From positions 5,541,001-5,605,000 of the forward strand of contig NZ_JADEXS020000001.1 in the NCBI RefSeq assembly GCF_015207005.2: DNA of 64,000 bases, in the 5' to 3' direction. The notes under the pieces are model-generated. The model worked only from the letters and a program-made list of their open reading frames with translations, ran no database searches and was not told where the DNA came from. The position numbers and the translations under genes are program-made. The stretch comes from Desmonostoc muscorum LEGE 12446. GTDB taxonomy: Bacteria; Cyanobacteriota; Cyanobacteriia; Cyanobacteriales; Nostocaceae. Shown piece after piece: positions 46,817-55,679 of the stretch (position 1 is the stretch's first letter; the number at the start of each line of letters is the position of its first letter).

Positions 46817-47536
46817 ATGGCTTCTGGTTTAAAATCTTCGACACTGGAACTCCTAAAGCGCTTTAATCGAGCGTTTCCCCAGTTTTATGAGCAATTCGTC
46901 AGCAGTGAGATTCAACTGCAAAATTTACGGCTAGCCTACCGTCTCTATAAAACTAGACGCGCTGTGATTGAACTGAAACCTGAAGGTAGCAAAAGTGCTT
47001 TGCATTTTGCCTACCGCAACCAGTCTTTTCTGCTCAGCGATATTTTTGGTGTACTAGCAGCTTATGGTTTAACAATCCACGGTCTGAGTTTATACGGTCA
47101 GATCCGTCCGCCGATGTTAGTTTTTATCAAACTGCTGGTATCACGTGGTAGTAAAGCCTTGACCGATAAAACGGCAGAAAATGTTTGTCGTGCGATTCGT
47201 GAGGCTTTAGGAGGTCGGTTTGAGGTAGAAGAAATGCTGGCAGTAGAATTCAATCTTGATACTGGGTTAGAGCAGGTACAAACTGAGTTCTATGTCGATC
47301 CGGTTTTTCATCTCCCTGCCCTAGTGATTGAAGCCGATAATCAACCAGGATTATTTTACAAAGTGATGTACGCCATCTGGCAGGAAGATCTGCTGGTAGT
47401 CAATGCCAATTTACTTGTTTGGCGAGGACGTACACGGCTAATTCTCTACTTGTTGGGGCCTAATGAAAGTCTGATTCCTGAATATCTGGGTCACAAAATT
47501 GCTGAAGGGGTGCGACAAAGGTTGCTGGGTAAATGA
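46817..47536 (+). CDS. Conserved cyanobacterial protein with two ACT-like domains
   Basis: 239 residues. Two stretches look like ACT folds: SFLLSDIFGVLAAYGLTIHG...VFIKLLVSRG (about 70-115) and LPALVIEADNQPGLFYKVMYAI...TRLILYLLGP (about 170-218). The DNQPGLFYKV motif is close to the ACT repeats of GlnD. There is no nucleotidyltransferase or HD domain, so it would be a ligand-binding regulator only. Ligand and partner are unknown; a nitrogen or amino-acid signal is a reasonable guess. It stands alone, with RBS-poor AT-rich sequence before the ATG. Confidence 0.7.
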   Translation: MASGLKSSTLELLKRFNRAFPQFYEQFVSSEIQLQNLRLAYRLYKTRRAVIELKPEGSKSALHFAYRNQSFLLSDIFGVLAAYGLTIHGLSLYGQIRPPMLVFIKLLVSRGSKALTDKTAENVCRAIREALGGRFEVEEMLAVEFNLDTGLEQVQTEFYVDPVFHLPALVIEADNQPGLFYKVMYAIWQEDLLVVNANLLVWRGRTRLILYLLGPNESLIPEYLGHKIAEGVRQRLLGK

Positions 47537-47784
47537 AAACACTCCTGATTTCTCGCCGAATTTTAGATTTTAAATTTTGGATTTTGGATTGAATGATTCA
47601 AAGTTTCCAAAGGTCTGTTTGCCCAGTGTCTTGTTTCAGAAGCCTGGGAATTCATTCGTGAACAAATTTAAAATTATTTATTACCGTGCCTTGAGGCATA
47701 GGGTCAATCCAAAATCCAAAATCCAAAATGCTTTTCTGACACTTTGTATTTAGTCGCACCCACCCTTAGGGGTACGATATAGGT

Positions 47785-48696
47785 ATGGCAACTATTGAAA
47801 TCTTGGGCGTTCCACACGCATACGAGCTAACGGCTCCCACTTCCTGCCCCGATGCTTTAGTATTTATCCACGGTTGGCTTAATAGCCGTGGATATTGGCA
47901 ACCTGTGATTTCCCGCCTATCAGATGATTTGCAGTGCCTGTCCTATGATTTGCGGGGTTTTGGTGAATCCCAGTCCCAGGTAAAAACTGATTTTAGTCGG
48001 GCACAAACGTCTGTGAGTCTGATGCCCATCTCCAGTGATGGGGTTGGCTCGCCTTTCGATTCTCTTTATACTCCTGCTGCCTATGCTCAGGATTTAGCAA
48101 TTCTGTTGGAACAGCTAAATATTACTAGTGCTTGGCTAATTGGTCACTCTTTGGGAGGTACGATCGCTCTATGGGGAGCAGATCAAATGCCTGAGTGTGT
48201 TAAAGGAGTTATCTGTATTAACGCTGGTGGCGGTATTTACCTCAAAGAAGCTTTTGAGCAGTTTCGCTCGGCGGGTCAGAAATTTTTGCAAATCCGTCCG
48301 CGCTGGCTGTCCCAAGTGCCTTTGATTGATTTGCTGTTTACCAGAGCCAGTGTGGCACGGCCTTTAGAGCGCTATTGGGCACGTCAGCGGGTGATTGATT
48401 TCGTCGTGGCTGACCCAGAAGCAGCGCTGGGAGCTTTGTTAGACTCCACAACCGAAGAAGAAATCAACCGTTTACCTGAGCTAGTATCCCAACTTAAGCA
48501 GCCAGTTTATTTTTTGGCTGGCGCCGAAGACAAAGTTATGGAACCGAAATATGTCCGTCATTTAGCTAGCTTTCACAGACTGTTTCAATACTGTGGTGAC
48601 AATGTTTTAGAAATTCCTAATTGCGGACACTTAGCTATGTTAGAGCAGCCAGATGCAGTAGCTGATTACATCCGGTCGATAGTTAAAAGTCAATAG
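47785..48696 (+). CDS. Alpha/beta hydrolase
   Basis: 303 residues with a complete catalytic set: oxyanion region VFIHGWLNSRGYW, nucleophile elbow LIGHSLGGTIALW, acid in AGAEDKVMEP and histidine in NCGHLAMLEQP. There is an insert after the first strands (about residues 70-95, rich in Ser and Pro) and a helical cap. No signal peptide. The substrate is unknown; the fold family includes esterases, epoxide hydrolases and haloalkane dehalogenases. It converges on tsaD through a tandem-repeat block. Confidence 0.88.
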   Translation: MATIEILGVPHAYELTAPTSCPDALVFIHGWLNSRGYWQPVISRLSDDLQCLSYDLRGFGESQSQVKTDFSRAQTSVSLMPISSDGVGSPFDSLYTPAAYAQDLAILLEQLNITSAWLIGHSLGGTIALWGADQMPECVKGVICINAGGGIYLKEAFEQFRSAGQKFLQIRPRWLSQVPLIDLLFTRASVARPLERYWARQRVIDFVVADPEAALGALLDSTTEEEINRLPELVSQLKQPVYFLAGAEDKVMEPKYVRHLASFHRLFQYCGDNVLEIPNCGHLAMLEQPDAVADYIRSIVKSQ

Positions 48697-48806
48697 GTAT
48701 TGGGTACTGGGTATTGGGGACTGGGTATTGGTTACTGGGTATTGAGAAGAAATTTTCCCAATCCCCAGTCCCCAGTCCCCAGTCCCCAGTCCCCAGTCCC
48801 TCATCT
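48693..48806. repeat. Short tandem repeats forming a hairpin between the hydrolase gene and tsaD
   Basis: About nine GGGTATTGG/GGGGACTGG units (plus strand) are followed by six copies of CCCCAGT. The two halves are complementary. Acts between convergent genes, probably as a two-way terminator. Confidence 0.75.
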
Positions 48807-49853
48807 CCCCTCACTTTGATACAACTTCATCACCTGACTCAGGGCTAATCTAGATTCAACGCCCAGTGTCAGGGGGGATGTATGACCAGAGGATAGATGT
48901 TCGGCGGCGGCACAGCCAATCATGGCGGCGTTGTCAGTACAGAATTTCAAAGGCGGAAATAGGACGCGGAGGTTATGTTGAATGGCGGCGGCTTGGAGGT
49001 TTTTTCTCAGACCGCTATTAGCTGCTACACCGCCGCCAACGGCAATTGTATCTAGACCATAGTCTAGGGCACAGGCGATCGCTCTTTTGGTTAGCGATCG
49101 CGCTACAGTATCCTGAAAGCTAGCTGCTACATCTGCCACTGGCACTTGTCTACCATCTTTCTCTAACTGCTGTACTAAACGCAATACAGCCGTTTTTAAG
49201 CCGCTAAAACTCGCATCATAACGATGAAACCCGCCACCAGGTAAAGAAACTTTTCCTTCTGGTAGGGCAAAGGCTTGGGGATTTCCCTGTTGTGCCAGTT
49301 TGTCTATCACTGGGCCGCCCGGATAACCCAGCTTTAATAATCGCGCGACTTTATCAAAGGCTTCACCCGCAGCATCATCACGAGTTTGTCCTAGTGTTTC
49401 GTAAATACCACAATCTTTAACAAAAATCAAGCTTGTATGTCCACCTGAAACCAGTAAGCTAAGAAAAGGGGGACTTAAACTTGGCTCACTCAAGTAAGTT
49501 GCGTAAATGTGACCTTCGAGATGATGAACTCCCAAAAAAGCTTTGTTGTGTACCATAGCCAGGGTTTTGCCAGCAGTTAATCCCACCAACAGCGCTCCTA
49601 CGAGTCCAGGGGCACAAGTGGCGGCAATTCCATCAATTTCGCCCCAGTCTAGTTTGGCTTGCTCTAGAGCTTGAGCGATCGCTTGATTGATCGTTTCCAA
49701 GTGTTGGCGGGACGCCACTTCTGGCACTACCCCACCATATTGCTGATGGACTGGAATTTGCGAAGCGATGATGCTGCTGCAAACTTGACGATTCTTTACA
49801 ATTGCAACGGCAGTTTCATCACAGCTGGTTTCTATTGCTAAAACGGTTGTCAT
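48801..49853 (-). CDS. tsaD: tRNA N6-adenosine threonylcarbamoyltransferase TsaD
   Basis: 350 residues, full length. It opens [15 protein letters not shown]. The metal-binding HLEGH is at 111-115 ([14 protein letters not shown]), and the ASKHA-fold nucleotide motifs [22 protein letters not shown] and CTDNAAMIG follow. TsaD transfers the threonylcarbamoyl group onto A37 of tRNAs, with TsaB and TsaE. TsaC, the earlier enzyme, is encoded at 37,249. It is divergent from psaF with a 160-bp shared promoter region. Confidence 0.97.
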   Translation of the reverse strand: MTTVLAIETSCDETAVAIVKNRQVCSSIIASQIPVHQQYGGVVPEVASRQHLETINQAIAQALEQAKLDWGEIDGIAATCAPGLVGALLVGLTAGKTLAMVHNKAFLGVHHLEGHIYATYLSEPSLSPPFLSLLVSGGHTSLIFVKDCGIYETLGQTRDDAAGEAFDKVARLLKLGYPGGPVIDKLAQQGNPQAFALPEGKVSLPGGGFHRYDASFSGLKTAVLRLVQQLEKDGRQVPVADVAASFQDTVARSLTKRAIACALDYGLDTIAVGGGVAANSGLRKNLQAAAIQHNLRVLFPPLKFCTDNAAMIGCAAAEHLSSGHTSPLTLGVESRLALSQVMKLYQSEGR

Positions 49854-50013
49854 TGAGAGTATTTGGTTGAGAAGCTTTAACTTTTATTTACTTAAACTTT
49901 ACTCGGTTCCCACCCAAGAGTATGATGACTTCCTAGTTATGCAAATAAAGACTGTACAAGCCGCTTCGTTTTGTACAAAGAACTTTTTGTTTTGTAATAA
50001 AAGGAAACACTCT

Positions 50014-50508
50014 ATGCGACGATTGTTTGCTTTGATTTTAGCGATTTGTCTTTGGTGCAACTTTGCCCCCCCAGCACAAGCTCTAGGGGCTAACTTGACT
50101 CCCTGCAAAGACAATCCTGCTTTTCAAGAGCTAGCAGCTAATGCCCGTAATACCACCGCCGACCCAGAATCAGGGAAGAAGCGATTTGAGCGTTATTCTC
50201 AAGCGCTGTGTGGTCCTGAGGGCTACCCTCACTTGATTGTTGATGGCCGTTTAGATCGTGCTGGTGATTTCTTGATCCCCAGCATTCTATTCCTATATAT
50301 CACTGGTTGGATTGGCTGGGTAGGTCGTACCTATCTGCAAGCGATCAAAAAGGGAGATGACCCTGAACAAAAAGAAATCCAAATCGACCTTGCTTTGGCA
50401 CTACCGATCATTGCCACAGGCTTTGCTTGGCCAGCAGCAGCAGTCCAAGAATTCCTCTCTGGTAAATTAGCAGCCAAGGATTCAGAAATTCCTGTTTCCC
50501 CACGCTAA
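50014..50508 (+). CDS. psaF: Photosystem I subunit III (PsaF, plastocyanin/cytochrome c6 docking)
   Basis: 164 residues from the ATG at 50,014, preceded by AAAAGGAA; an upstream in-frame start would add 49 residues unlike any PsaF. Signal peptide [23 protein letters not shown], a lumenal domain ([17 protein letters not shown] with the first Cys, ...[15 protein letters not shown] with the second), then membrane helices ([20 protein letters not shown]). It sits at the edge of PSI and contacts PsaJ. psaJ follows after 38 bp. Confidence 0.97.
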   Translation: MRRLFALILAICLWCNFAPPAQALGANLTPCKDNPAFQELAANARNTTADPESGKKRFERYSQALCGPEGYPHLIVDGRLDRAGDFLIPSILFLYITGWIGWVGRTYLQAIKKGDDPEQKEIQIDLALALPIIATGFAWPAAAVQEFLSGKLAAKDSEIPVSPR

Positions 50509-50546
50509 ACCGGTTTTACTAATTCATTTCTTTGGAGACTAAATTC

Positions 50547-50696
50547 ATGGCAGACAAAGGCGACCAATCATCCTATTTGATTAAATTTATTTCCACAGCG
50601 CCAGTGGCAGCTACCCTATGGCTGACAATCACAGCAGGTATTTTGATTGAATTCAACCGCTTTTTCCCAGATCTACTTTTCCACCCACTGCCATAA
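50547..50696 (+). CDS. psaJ: Photosystem I subunit IX (PsaJ)
   Basis: A 49-residue protein: [20 protein letters not shown], then [19 protein letters not shown], then [10 protein letters not shown]. One membrane helix, as in all PsaJ. It is co-transcribed with psaF and binds chlorophyll next to PsaF. The ATG has TGGAGA 8 bases upstream. It is often missed because of its size. Confidence 0.95.
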   Translation: MADKGDQSSYLIKFISTAPVAATLWLTITAGILIEFNRFFPDLLFHPLP

Positions 50697-50800
50697 CTAG
50701 AAAATGAGATTCTAGGACAATTCTCTAAAATTGTTTAGTTAGTCTATTTAGCCTAACTAGACAATATCATCACCTAAATAGGCAGTAAAAATAGTTTTTT

Positions 50801-50835
50801 GAAACTCGCGATTCTGTTTACATATCGCGAGTTTC
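50801..50835 (+). terminator. Hairpin in the psaJ-psaL gap
   Basis: GAAACTCGCG and CGCGAGTTTC pair perfectly around a 15-nt loop; there is no T run after it. Likely a processing or attenuation signal setting psaFJ apart from psaL. A possible psaL promoter lies at about 50,890-50,915. Confidence 0.65.
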
Positions 50836-50954
50836 ACAGTTTTCAAATGAGCTAAATTAATTTTTCTAAACTTCCTAAGAAAAAGACATCTTTAGCTACA
50901 ATTATTATTAATATAAAAATGCCACCATTTTAATTGAGAGGCGAACATAAAAAT

Positions 50955-51476
50955 ATGGCGCAAGCAGTAGATGCATCAAAAAATAACCCCAGCGATCCAA
51001 GAAATCAGGAAGTTGTTTTTCCTGCATTTGGCGATCCACAGCTAGGTAACCTAGAAACCCCGGTTAATTCTTCTCGCTTGATCGCGGAGTTCATTAGGAA
51101 TTTACCTGCTTACCGTCCTGGTTTAACTCCTTCCAGACGGGGATTAGAAGTTGGTATGGCTCATGGTTACTGGCTGTTTGGGCCTTTTGCCAAATTGGGT
51201 CCACTGCGAGATACAGCTAATGCTAACTTAGCTGGATTACTAGGAGCGATCGGTTTAGTTGTTCTTCTGACCGGCGCCCTATCCCTGTACTCCAATAGTA
51301 ATCCTCCAAAGGCACTTGCTAGTGTTACTGTACCCAATCCTCCAGCAGATGCTTTTAACTCTAAAGAAAGCTGGAATAACTTTGCCAGTTCTTTCTTAAT
51401 TGGTGGTATTGGTGGTGCAGTAGTTGCTTACTTTTTGACTGGTAATTTGCAACTAATTCAAGGTTTATTTGGTTAA
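50955..51476 (+). CDS. psaL: Photosystem I subunit XI (PsaL)
   Basis: 173 residues from the ATG at 50,955 with GAGAGG upstream. N-terminal MAQAVDASKNNPSDPRNQEVV, then TPSRRGLEVGMAHGYWLFGPFAKLGPLRD and three helices ending FLTGNLQLIQGLFG. PsaL lies at the oligomerisation face and drives PSI trimer or tetramer formation; Nostoc-type PSI is tetrameric. psaI is not seen next to it. A strong hairpin follows at 51,731-51,768. Confidence 0.97.
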   Translation: MAQAVDASKNNPSDPRNQEVVFPAFGDPQLGNLETPVNSSRLIAEFIRNLPAYRPGLTPSRRGLEVGMAHGYWLFGPFAKLGPLRDTANANLAGLLGAIGLVVLLTGALSLYSNSNPPKALASVTVPNPPADAFNSKESWNNFASSFLIGGIGGAVVAYFLTGNLQLIQGLFG

Positions 51477-51730
51477 TTTAGTTATTAGTCATTAGTCATT
51501 GGTCATTGGCCATTTGTCATTGGTTAGTGGTTACAAACAAAAAATGACAAATAACAAAGTGTAAAGTCTTTTGCGATCGCAAAGCGTCTCGTAGAGAAGT
51601 TTCCGACCATCAGACGCCACTGAACAAGCCAGGAGACCCGTCCAACGCAGCGGCTCAACGGCACTTCCTTTAAGTGGGGGAACCCCTTAATGGACTGCCT
51701 TAATTTTGCCAAAAAGGACAAAAGACAAAT

Positions 51731-51768
51731 AACAAAGGACACAGAGGTTTTTCTTTGTGTCCTTTGTT
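51731..51768. terminator. 13-bp hairpin between psaL and gmk
   Basis: AACAAAGGACACA pairs with TGTGTCCTTTGTT around a 12-nt T-rich loop. It can serve psaL (plus) and gmk (minus). STRR text (ATTAGTCATT) and a dispersed repeat with GTCTCGTAGAGAAG lie between it and psaL. Confidence 0.75.
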
Positions 51769-51807
51769 TATCAATGCTAGGGTGGGTATGTTGTTAAAAA
51801 TGCTATG

Positions 51808-52407
51808 TTATTCAAATAAAGCCGCTTCAATGTCATTTAAAGCAGTTTGAAAATCGTCATTAACGATTTGAATATCAAATTCATCTGCGGCCTTAATTTC
51901 TTCTTGGGCGCGGTGTAGACGACGAGCGATCGCTTCTTCTGAGTCTTGAGCGCGAGAGCGTATCCGTCTCTCCAATTCGTCAAAAGAAGGCGGTAAAATA
52001 AAAATGCTCAAGGCACTGGGGAAGGAAGCACGAATTTGTCTTGCTCCTTCTAACTCAATTTCTAGCACTACCAACTTGCCAGAATTAATTTGGTTAAGCA
52101 CAGCTTCACGGGGAGTGCCGTAATAGTTACCAGTAAATTCTGCCCATTCTAAAAATTCACCTTCAGCAATTAATTGTTCAAACTTACTGCGGTTAATAAA
52201 GTAATAATTTTTGCCATCAATTTCCCCTGGACGGGGAGAACGAGTCGTCACGGACACCGAATAATACAGTTGGGGATGACGCTGGAGGAGCGATCGCATT
52301 AAAGTGCCTTTACCGACCCCACTGGGGCCAGTTAAAACAATCAACCTGCCTGGATTTGGAGATTCTTTGGTAGTAGCGCTACTCTGGATGGGTAAAACTT
52401 GGATCAT
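51808..52407 (-). CDS. gmk: Guanylate kinase
   Basis: 199 residues. P-loop [21 protein letters not shown]-binding [21 protein letters not shown] and [12 protein letters not shown], lid [23 protein letters not shown]. It phosphorylates GMP to GDP. It is downstream of the remA-like gene, the usual bacterial order, with a 168-bp gap. The start ATG at 52,407 gives an N-terminal extension of about 20 polar residues, common in cyanobacteria. Confidence 0.96.
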   Translation of the reverse strand: MIQVLPIQSSATTKESPNPGRLIVLTGPSGVGKGTLMRSLLQRHPQLYYSVSVTTRSPRPGEIDGKNYYFINRSKFEQLIAEGEFLEWAEFTGNYYGTPREAVLNQINSGKLVVLEIELEGARQIRASFPSALSIFILPPSFDELERRIRSRAQDSEEAIARRLHRAQEEIKAADEFDIQIVNDDFQTALNDIEAALFE

Positions 52408-52575
52408 CCGTTTAACCTGTGAATTAATAAATAGATATTATTCATTAGTCTTGTGTTCGTGGCCAAGCCCACCATTGACTACAGAATTTGTAGCGCAGGT
52501 GACAAAAAATTGGTCTAATTCACATGGTACTGCCGATATGCTGCAAATACAGCGGGGTTTTTAACCCACTGCTGG

Positions 52576-52842
52576 TCAATTATCTACAGTCTGGTGATCG
52601 CGGGAAATCACAAAGCGATTCGCTACCGTTTCCGGCTGAATCGCTGACAGAATTACGTGGCTGGAATCGGTGATAATTACAGCCCTAGTCCGACGACCGT
52701 AAGTTGCATCAATCAGTTGACCTCTGTCCCGTGCATCGGTAATAATCCGTTTAATCGGGGCAGACTCTGGACTGACAATGGCAACTACTCGGTTGGCAGA
52801 CACAATGTTACCAAAGCCGATGTTGATTAACTGAATATCCAT
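52576..52842 (-). CDS. RemA family (DUF370) DNA-binding regulator
   Basis: 88 residues, one RemA domain: [68 protein letters not shown]. The [12 protein letters not shown] motif is the family mark. In Bacillus RemA activates matrix genes and forms DNA-binding oligomers; the cyanobacterial role is unknown. It lies upstream of gmk on the same strand, a widely conserved link. Confidence 0.92.
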   Translation of the reverse strand: MDIQLINIGFGNIVSANRVVAIVSPESAPIKRIITDARDRGQLIDATYGRRTRAVIITDSSHVILSAIQPETVANRFVISRDHQTVDN

Positions 52843-53185
52843 AAAAAAACTGAGGCCAAACGCGGTTTGAGAAGCTTGTAATAAACTTATTTACATGTTA
52901 TCGCCAATAAACGGGAGTTACAACGCTTAAATTCACGCCAGCCTTCGTTTTTAAAATAATGTCTGCTTTTTTTAGCTGTTTATCAACTAAATTTACTAAA
53001 AATCTACCCAAAGACATAGGGAAAATCATACTGATATTAGTTACTTGCGTGAAATACATTTGTTTTGTTTCAACTGGGGATTAGGGATTGGGCACTGAGG
53101 ACTACGAATTAGGAAAGAGTTTTTCTAAATATGTAATACCTAATACCCAATTCATACTGATGCAGGCTTGTCAAGTCGGGAACTT
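52843..53185. other. Intergenic region upstream of remA
   Basis: 343 bp with no supported gene; it should include the remA promoter. Short GGGGATTAGGGATTGGGC-type repeat at about 53,077. Confidence 0.45.
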
Positions 53186-53407
53186 ATGGCTCAATTGCAC
53201 CAGCACGTCAGTTTTTGGGAATTGCCTTTAGGCTTTAAGCGACCAAAATACGACTGGGAGCAATTACACGCTTCATTGATGAAACTGCGATCGCTACTAG
53301 ATGCTGGTACAATCTCTGTTGCTGATTTCGTTGTGCTTGAGGATGTGGTGCAGCGAATTGGTGATGTGATGACAGCACCAGAAAAAACGCGCACTAATTG
53401 GGTTTAA
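53186..53407 (+). CDS. Small hypothetical protein, 73 residues
   Basis: From the ATG at 53,186: MAQLHQHVSFWELPLGFKRP, then YDWEQLHASLMKLRSLLDAG. Mostly helical, with LHASLMKLRSLLDAGTISVADFVVLEDVVQRI. No signal or membrane helix. In bacteria rpoZ often follows gmk, but the omega signature (RxxLVxxAxxRAxQL) is absent, so it is not RpoZ. Family unknown. Confidence 0.5.
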   Translation: MAQLHQHVSFWELPLGFKRPKYDWEQLHASLMKLRSLLDAGTISVADFVVLEDVVQRIGDVMTAPEKTRTNWV

Positions 53408-53504
53408 TTCATGCACATCTGAATGAAAATAATTACATTTTTCATAACAGCCTTGAGTTTCTGAAATGCATAGCACTTGTTCTGTAGATAAAGAGAACTT
53501 AAAG

Positions 53505-55679
53505 ATGGCAAATCAAGAGCATTTAGAAATCCTGCGACAAGGTGTACAAAGTTGGAATGACTGGAGAGAGGATAACCCTGAAGTAATACCTGACCTCGAA
53601 TGGGCTGACCTCAGTAGGGTTGACCTCAGTTGGGCTAACCTCAGTGGGGCTAAGCTCAAAGAGACTAAGCTCATTGAGACTAACCTCAATAATGCTAACC
53701 TCAGTGGGGCTGACCTCAGTAGGGCTGACCTCATTCAGACTAAACTCAGCGGGGCTAACCTCAGTGGGGCTAAGCTCATTAGCGCTTACCTCAGTAAGCT
53801 TGACCTCAGTAATACAAACCTCCAAAACGCTACCTTCAGTGGGTTTAACCTCAGTGAGTTTAACTTCAGTGGGGTTGAACTTAGTCAGGCTAAGTTCATC
53901 AAGGCTGACCTCAGTGGGGCTGACCTCAGTGGGGCTAAACTCGGTGGGGCTGAACTCATTGGAGCTAATTTAGAACAAGCTAATCTGTCCAAGGCTAATT
54001 TAAAAGAAGCCAAGCTGAAAGGAGCTAATCTGTTCAAGGCTAATCTAGAAAAAGCCGACTTAAGAAATAGCGACCTAAGTGATGCGTTTATGATTGGAGC
54101 TAATTTGAAGGACGCTAAAGTAGAAGGTGCTACTTGGAATCAAGTTCAATTAATTACAAAACCTCCAAAAATTAATGATATAGAAAGATGTATTTATGAT
54201 GAAGAAAAAAATGATGAAGAAAAAAAAGAAGCAAGTAAAAATAAACTCACAAAGTTAAGCGAAGTAAATGGATCAAAAAAACTAGCTGAAGTAATTGGAA
54301 AAATTGAGGTAGAGTTGCAAAAGGAAAATAATGAAATTTTACTGAATTTATCATCAGAACAACTGAAAGCCCTAATTAATTTAGCTTTTATAGTCAGCAT
54401 GAAAAGGGAAGAAGCTAGATATCCGCAATTTAAAATATATGTCCCTCAAAATAATTTTCAAATCAATAATGACAATAACGCACTAGCTATGGAGTTCAAC
54501 GAACCTATTGACTTATTGGAGAACGATTTTAATAATCTTCACCGTATGAGTTCTGGCATTCCACCAAAACCTTATGCATTAATTATTGACACTGAACAAA
54601 AGGATAAACTTTGTGCTAAAGGATTCATCAGAATTGAAAATATCGGTTTTTACTCTTCTTCTAACCAATATACAATTAGAGATCATCGTTTAGGACTTAC
54701 TTTAAGTATTAAAAATCCAGGTGTGTTAAACGTTTTACACTATCCTAGTCCAACATGGGTAACACACTTAAGATTACGAGATGGAAAAGTTTATGTTAAC
54801 TATGACTGTATTCTAAATCCGGTGGCTAATAAAATATTTATCCAGATTCTTGAATCTCTTAATAAGAATGGTTCTGAGAAGAATGATTCTTCTGAAAATC
54901 ATTCCAAGAATAAATATACTAATTTTCAATTAATTCGAGATATTTGGAGTTACATTCTTAGACTGGCTGTCGAATTTGGTCACGGTGGTACATTTATTAT
55001 TCTACCTAATGATAAGATAGAAAAACTCTCAGCTATTAAACATAAAATAAAAAACCCTAATTTAGGAAAACTTATTCTTGATCTGGAAAATAAAAAGGTA
55101 AATCCAAGCAATGAAAAACAAAATCAAGAGCAAGAGCTTCAATTGTTATATCAACAAATATTTGATAGTGCGCGTGCAATAGCGCAGTTATCTACTGTTG
55201 ACGGTCCTGTGGTGCTGAATCGACACTTGCGCTTGCTTGGTTTTGGAGGAGAAACTAGAGTCAAGGATGATAGCCCAAATGTTGAACATATTTATATAAG
55301 ACTAAATCCTCAATCAAATAGTTTAGAGATGGATGGTGAATGGGAGAGTCAACAATTTGGTACACGACATAACTCTGCTGCCAGAGTTTGCGCTTCTATA
55401 TCTGGAGCAGCAGCTTTTGTTGTGTCACAAGACGGAGATATCCGAGAATTCCTGAACCTTAACCAATTATTTGATCAAAGCCAGGGTAATCAGAGTCAGG
55501 GTGAGAAGAAGGAAATCAAACAGCTATGTAAACAAATTAAGGATAAGTTTGGGAATAATGTAGATCTTTCTAAAAAGAAAATTTGTGGAGTCTGTGGACC
55601 TTTAAGCCCTCTATGGTTACCTCCCTTTCCCGATTTTGTTATCCGAAGCGAAAAGTCAAGTATGTCAGGGCATGATTAG
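53505..55679 (+). CDS. Pentapeptide-repeat protein with a C-terminal DAC-like (DACNV-type) sensor domain
   Basis: 724 residues from the ATG at 53,505; an in-frame ATG 13 codons earlier is less likely because MANQEHLEILRQGVQSW is the usual opening of such proteins. Residues 33-213 are pentapeptide repeats (A-D/N-L-S-x). A charged linker (EEKNDEEKKEASK) and a helical bridge follow. The C-terminal 400 residues resemble the diadenylate cyclase fold: VEFGHGGTFIILP, D566-G567-P568 in TVDGPVVLNRHL (DGA position), R621-H622-N623 in FGTRHNSAARVC (RHR position), then AFVVSQDGDI. The altered motifs suggest ligand sensing more than catalysis. The last bases overlap the stop of the convergent patatin gene. 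AT-rich, unlike neighbours. Confidence 0.72.
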   Translation: MANQEHLEILRQGVQSWNDWREDNPEVIPDLEWADLSRVDLSWANLSGAKLKETKLIETNLNNANLSGADLSRADLIQTKLSGANLSGAKLISAYLSKLDLSNTNLQNATFSGFNLSEFNFSGVELSQAKFIKADLSGADLSGAKLGGAELIGANLEQANLSKANLKEAKLKGANLFKANLEKADLRNSDLSDAFMIGANLKDAKVEGATWNQVQLITKPPKINDIERCIYDEEKNDEEKKEASKNKLTKLSEVNGSKKLAEVIGKIEVELQKENNEILLNLSSEQLKALINLAFIVSMKREEARYPQFKIYVPQNNFQINNDNNALAMEFNEPIDLLENDFNNLHRMSSGIPPKPYALIIDTEQKDKLCAKGFIRIENIGFYSSSNQYTIRDHRLGLTLSIKNPGVLNVLHYPSPTWVTHLRLRDGKVYVNYDCILNPVANKIFIQILESLNKNGSEKNDSSENHSKNKYTNFQLIRDIWSYILRLAVEFGHGGTFIILPNDKIEKLSAIKHKIKNPNLGKLILDLENKKVNPSNEKQNQEQELQLLYQQIFDSARAIAQLSTVDGPVVLNRHLRLLGFGGETRVKDDSPNVEHIYIRLNPQSNSLEMDGEWESQQFGTRHNSAARVCASISGAAAFVVSQDGDIREFLNLNQLFDQSQGNQSQGEKKEIKQLCKQIKDKFGNNVDLSKKKICGVCGPLSPLWLPPFPDFVIRSEKSSMSGHD
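53604..54140 (+). repeat. 15-bp coding tandem repeat (pentapeptide solenoid DNA)
   Basis: Units such as CTCAGTGGGGCTGAC recur every 15 bp, nearly identical from 53,604 to about 53,960 and more diverged to 54,140. The repetition leaves long open frames on other strands that are not genes. Confidence 0.9.

Noticed and set aside
53186..53407. RNA polymerase omega subunit by position near gmk
   Set aside because: The omega sequence signature is absent.
53513..53973. Long open frames on the other strand and in another frame over the pentapeptide region
   Set aside because: They arise from the 15-bp DNA period of the repeats, have repetitive low-value translations, and the pentapeptide frame explains the sequence.
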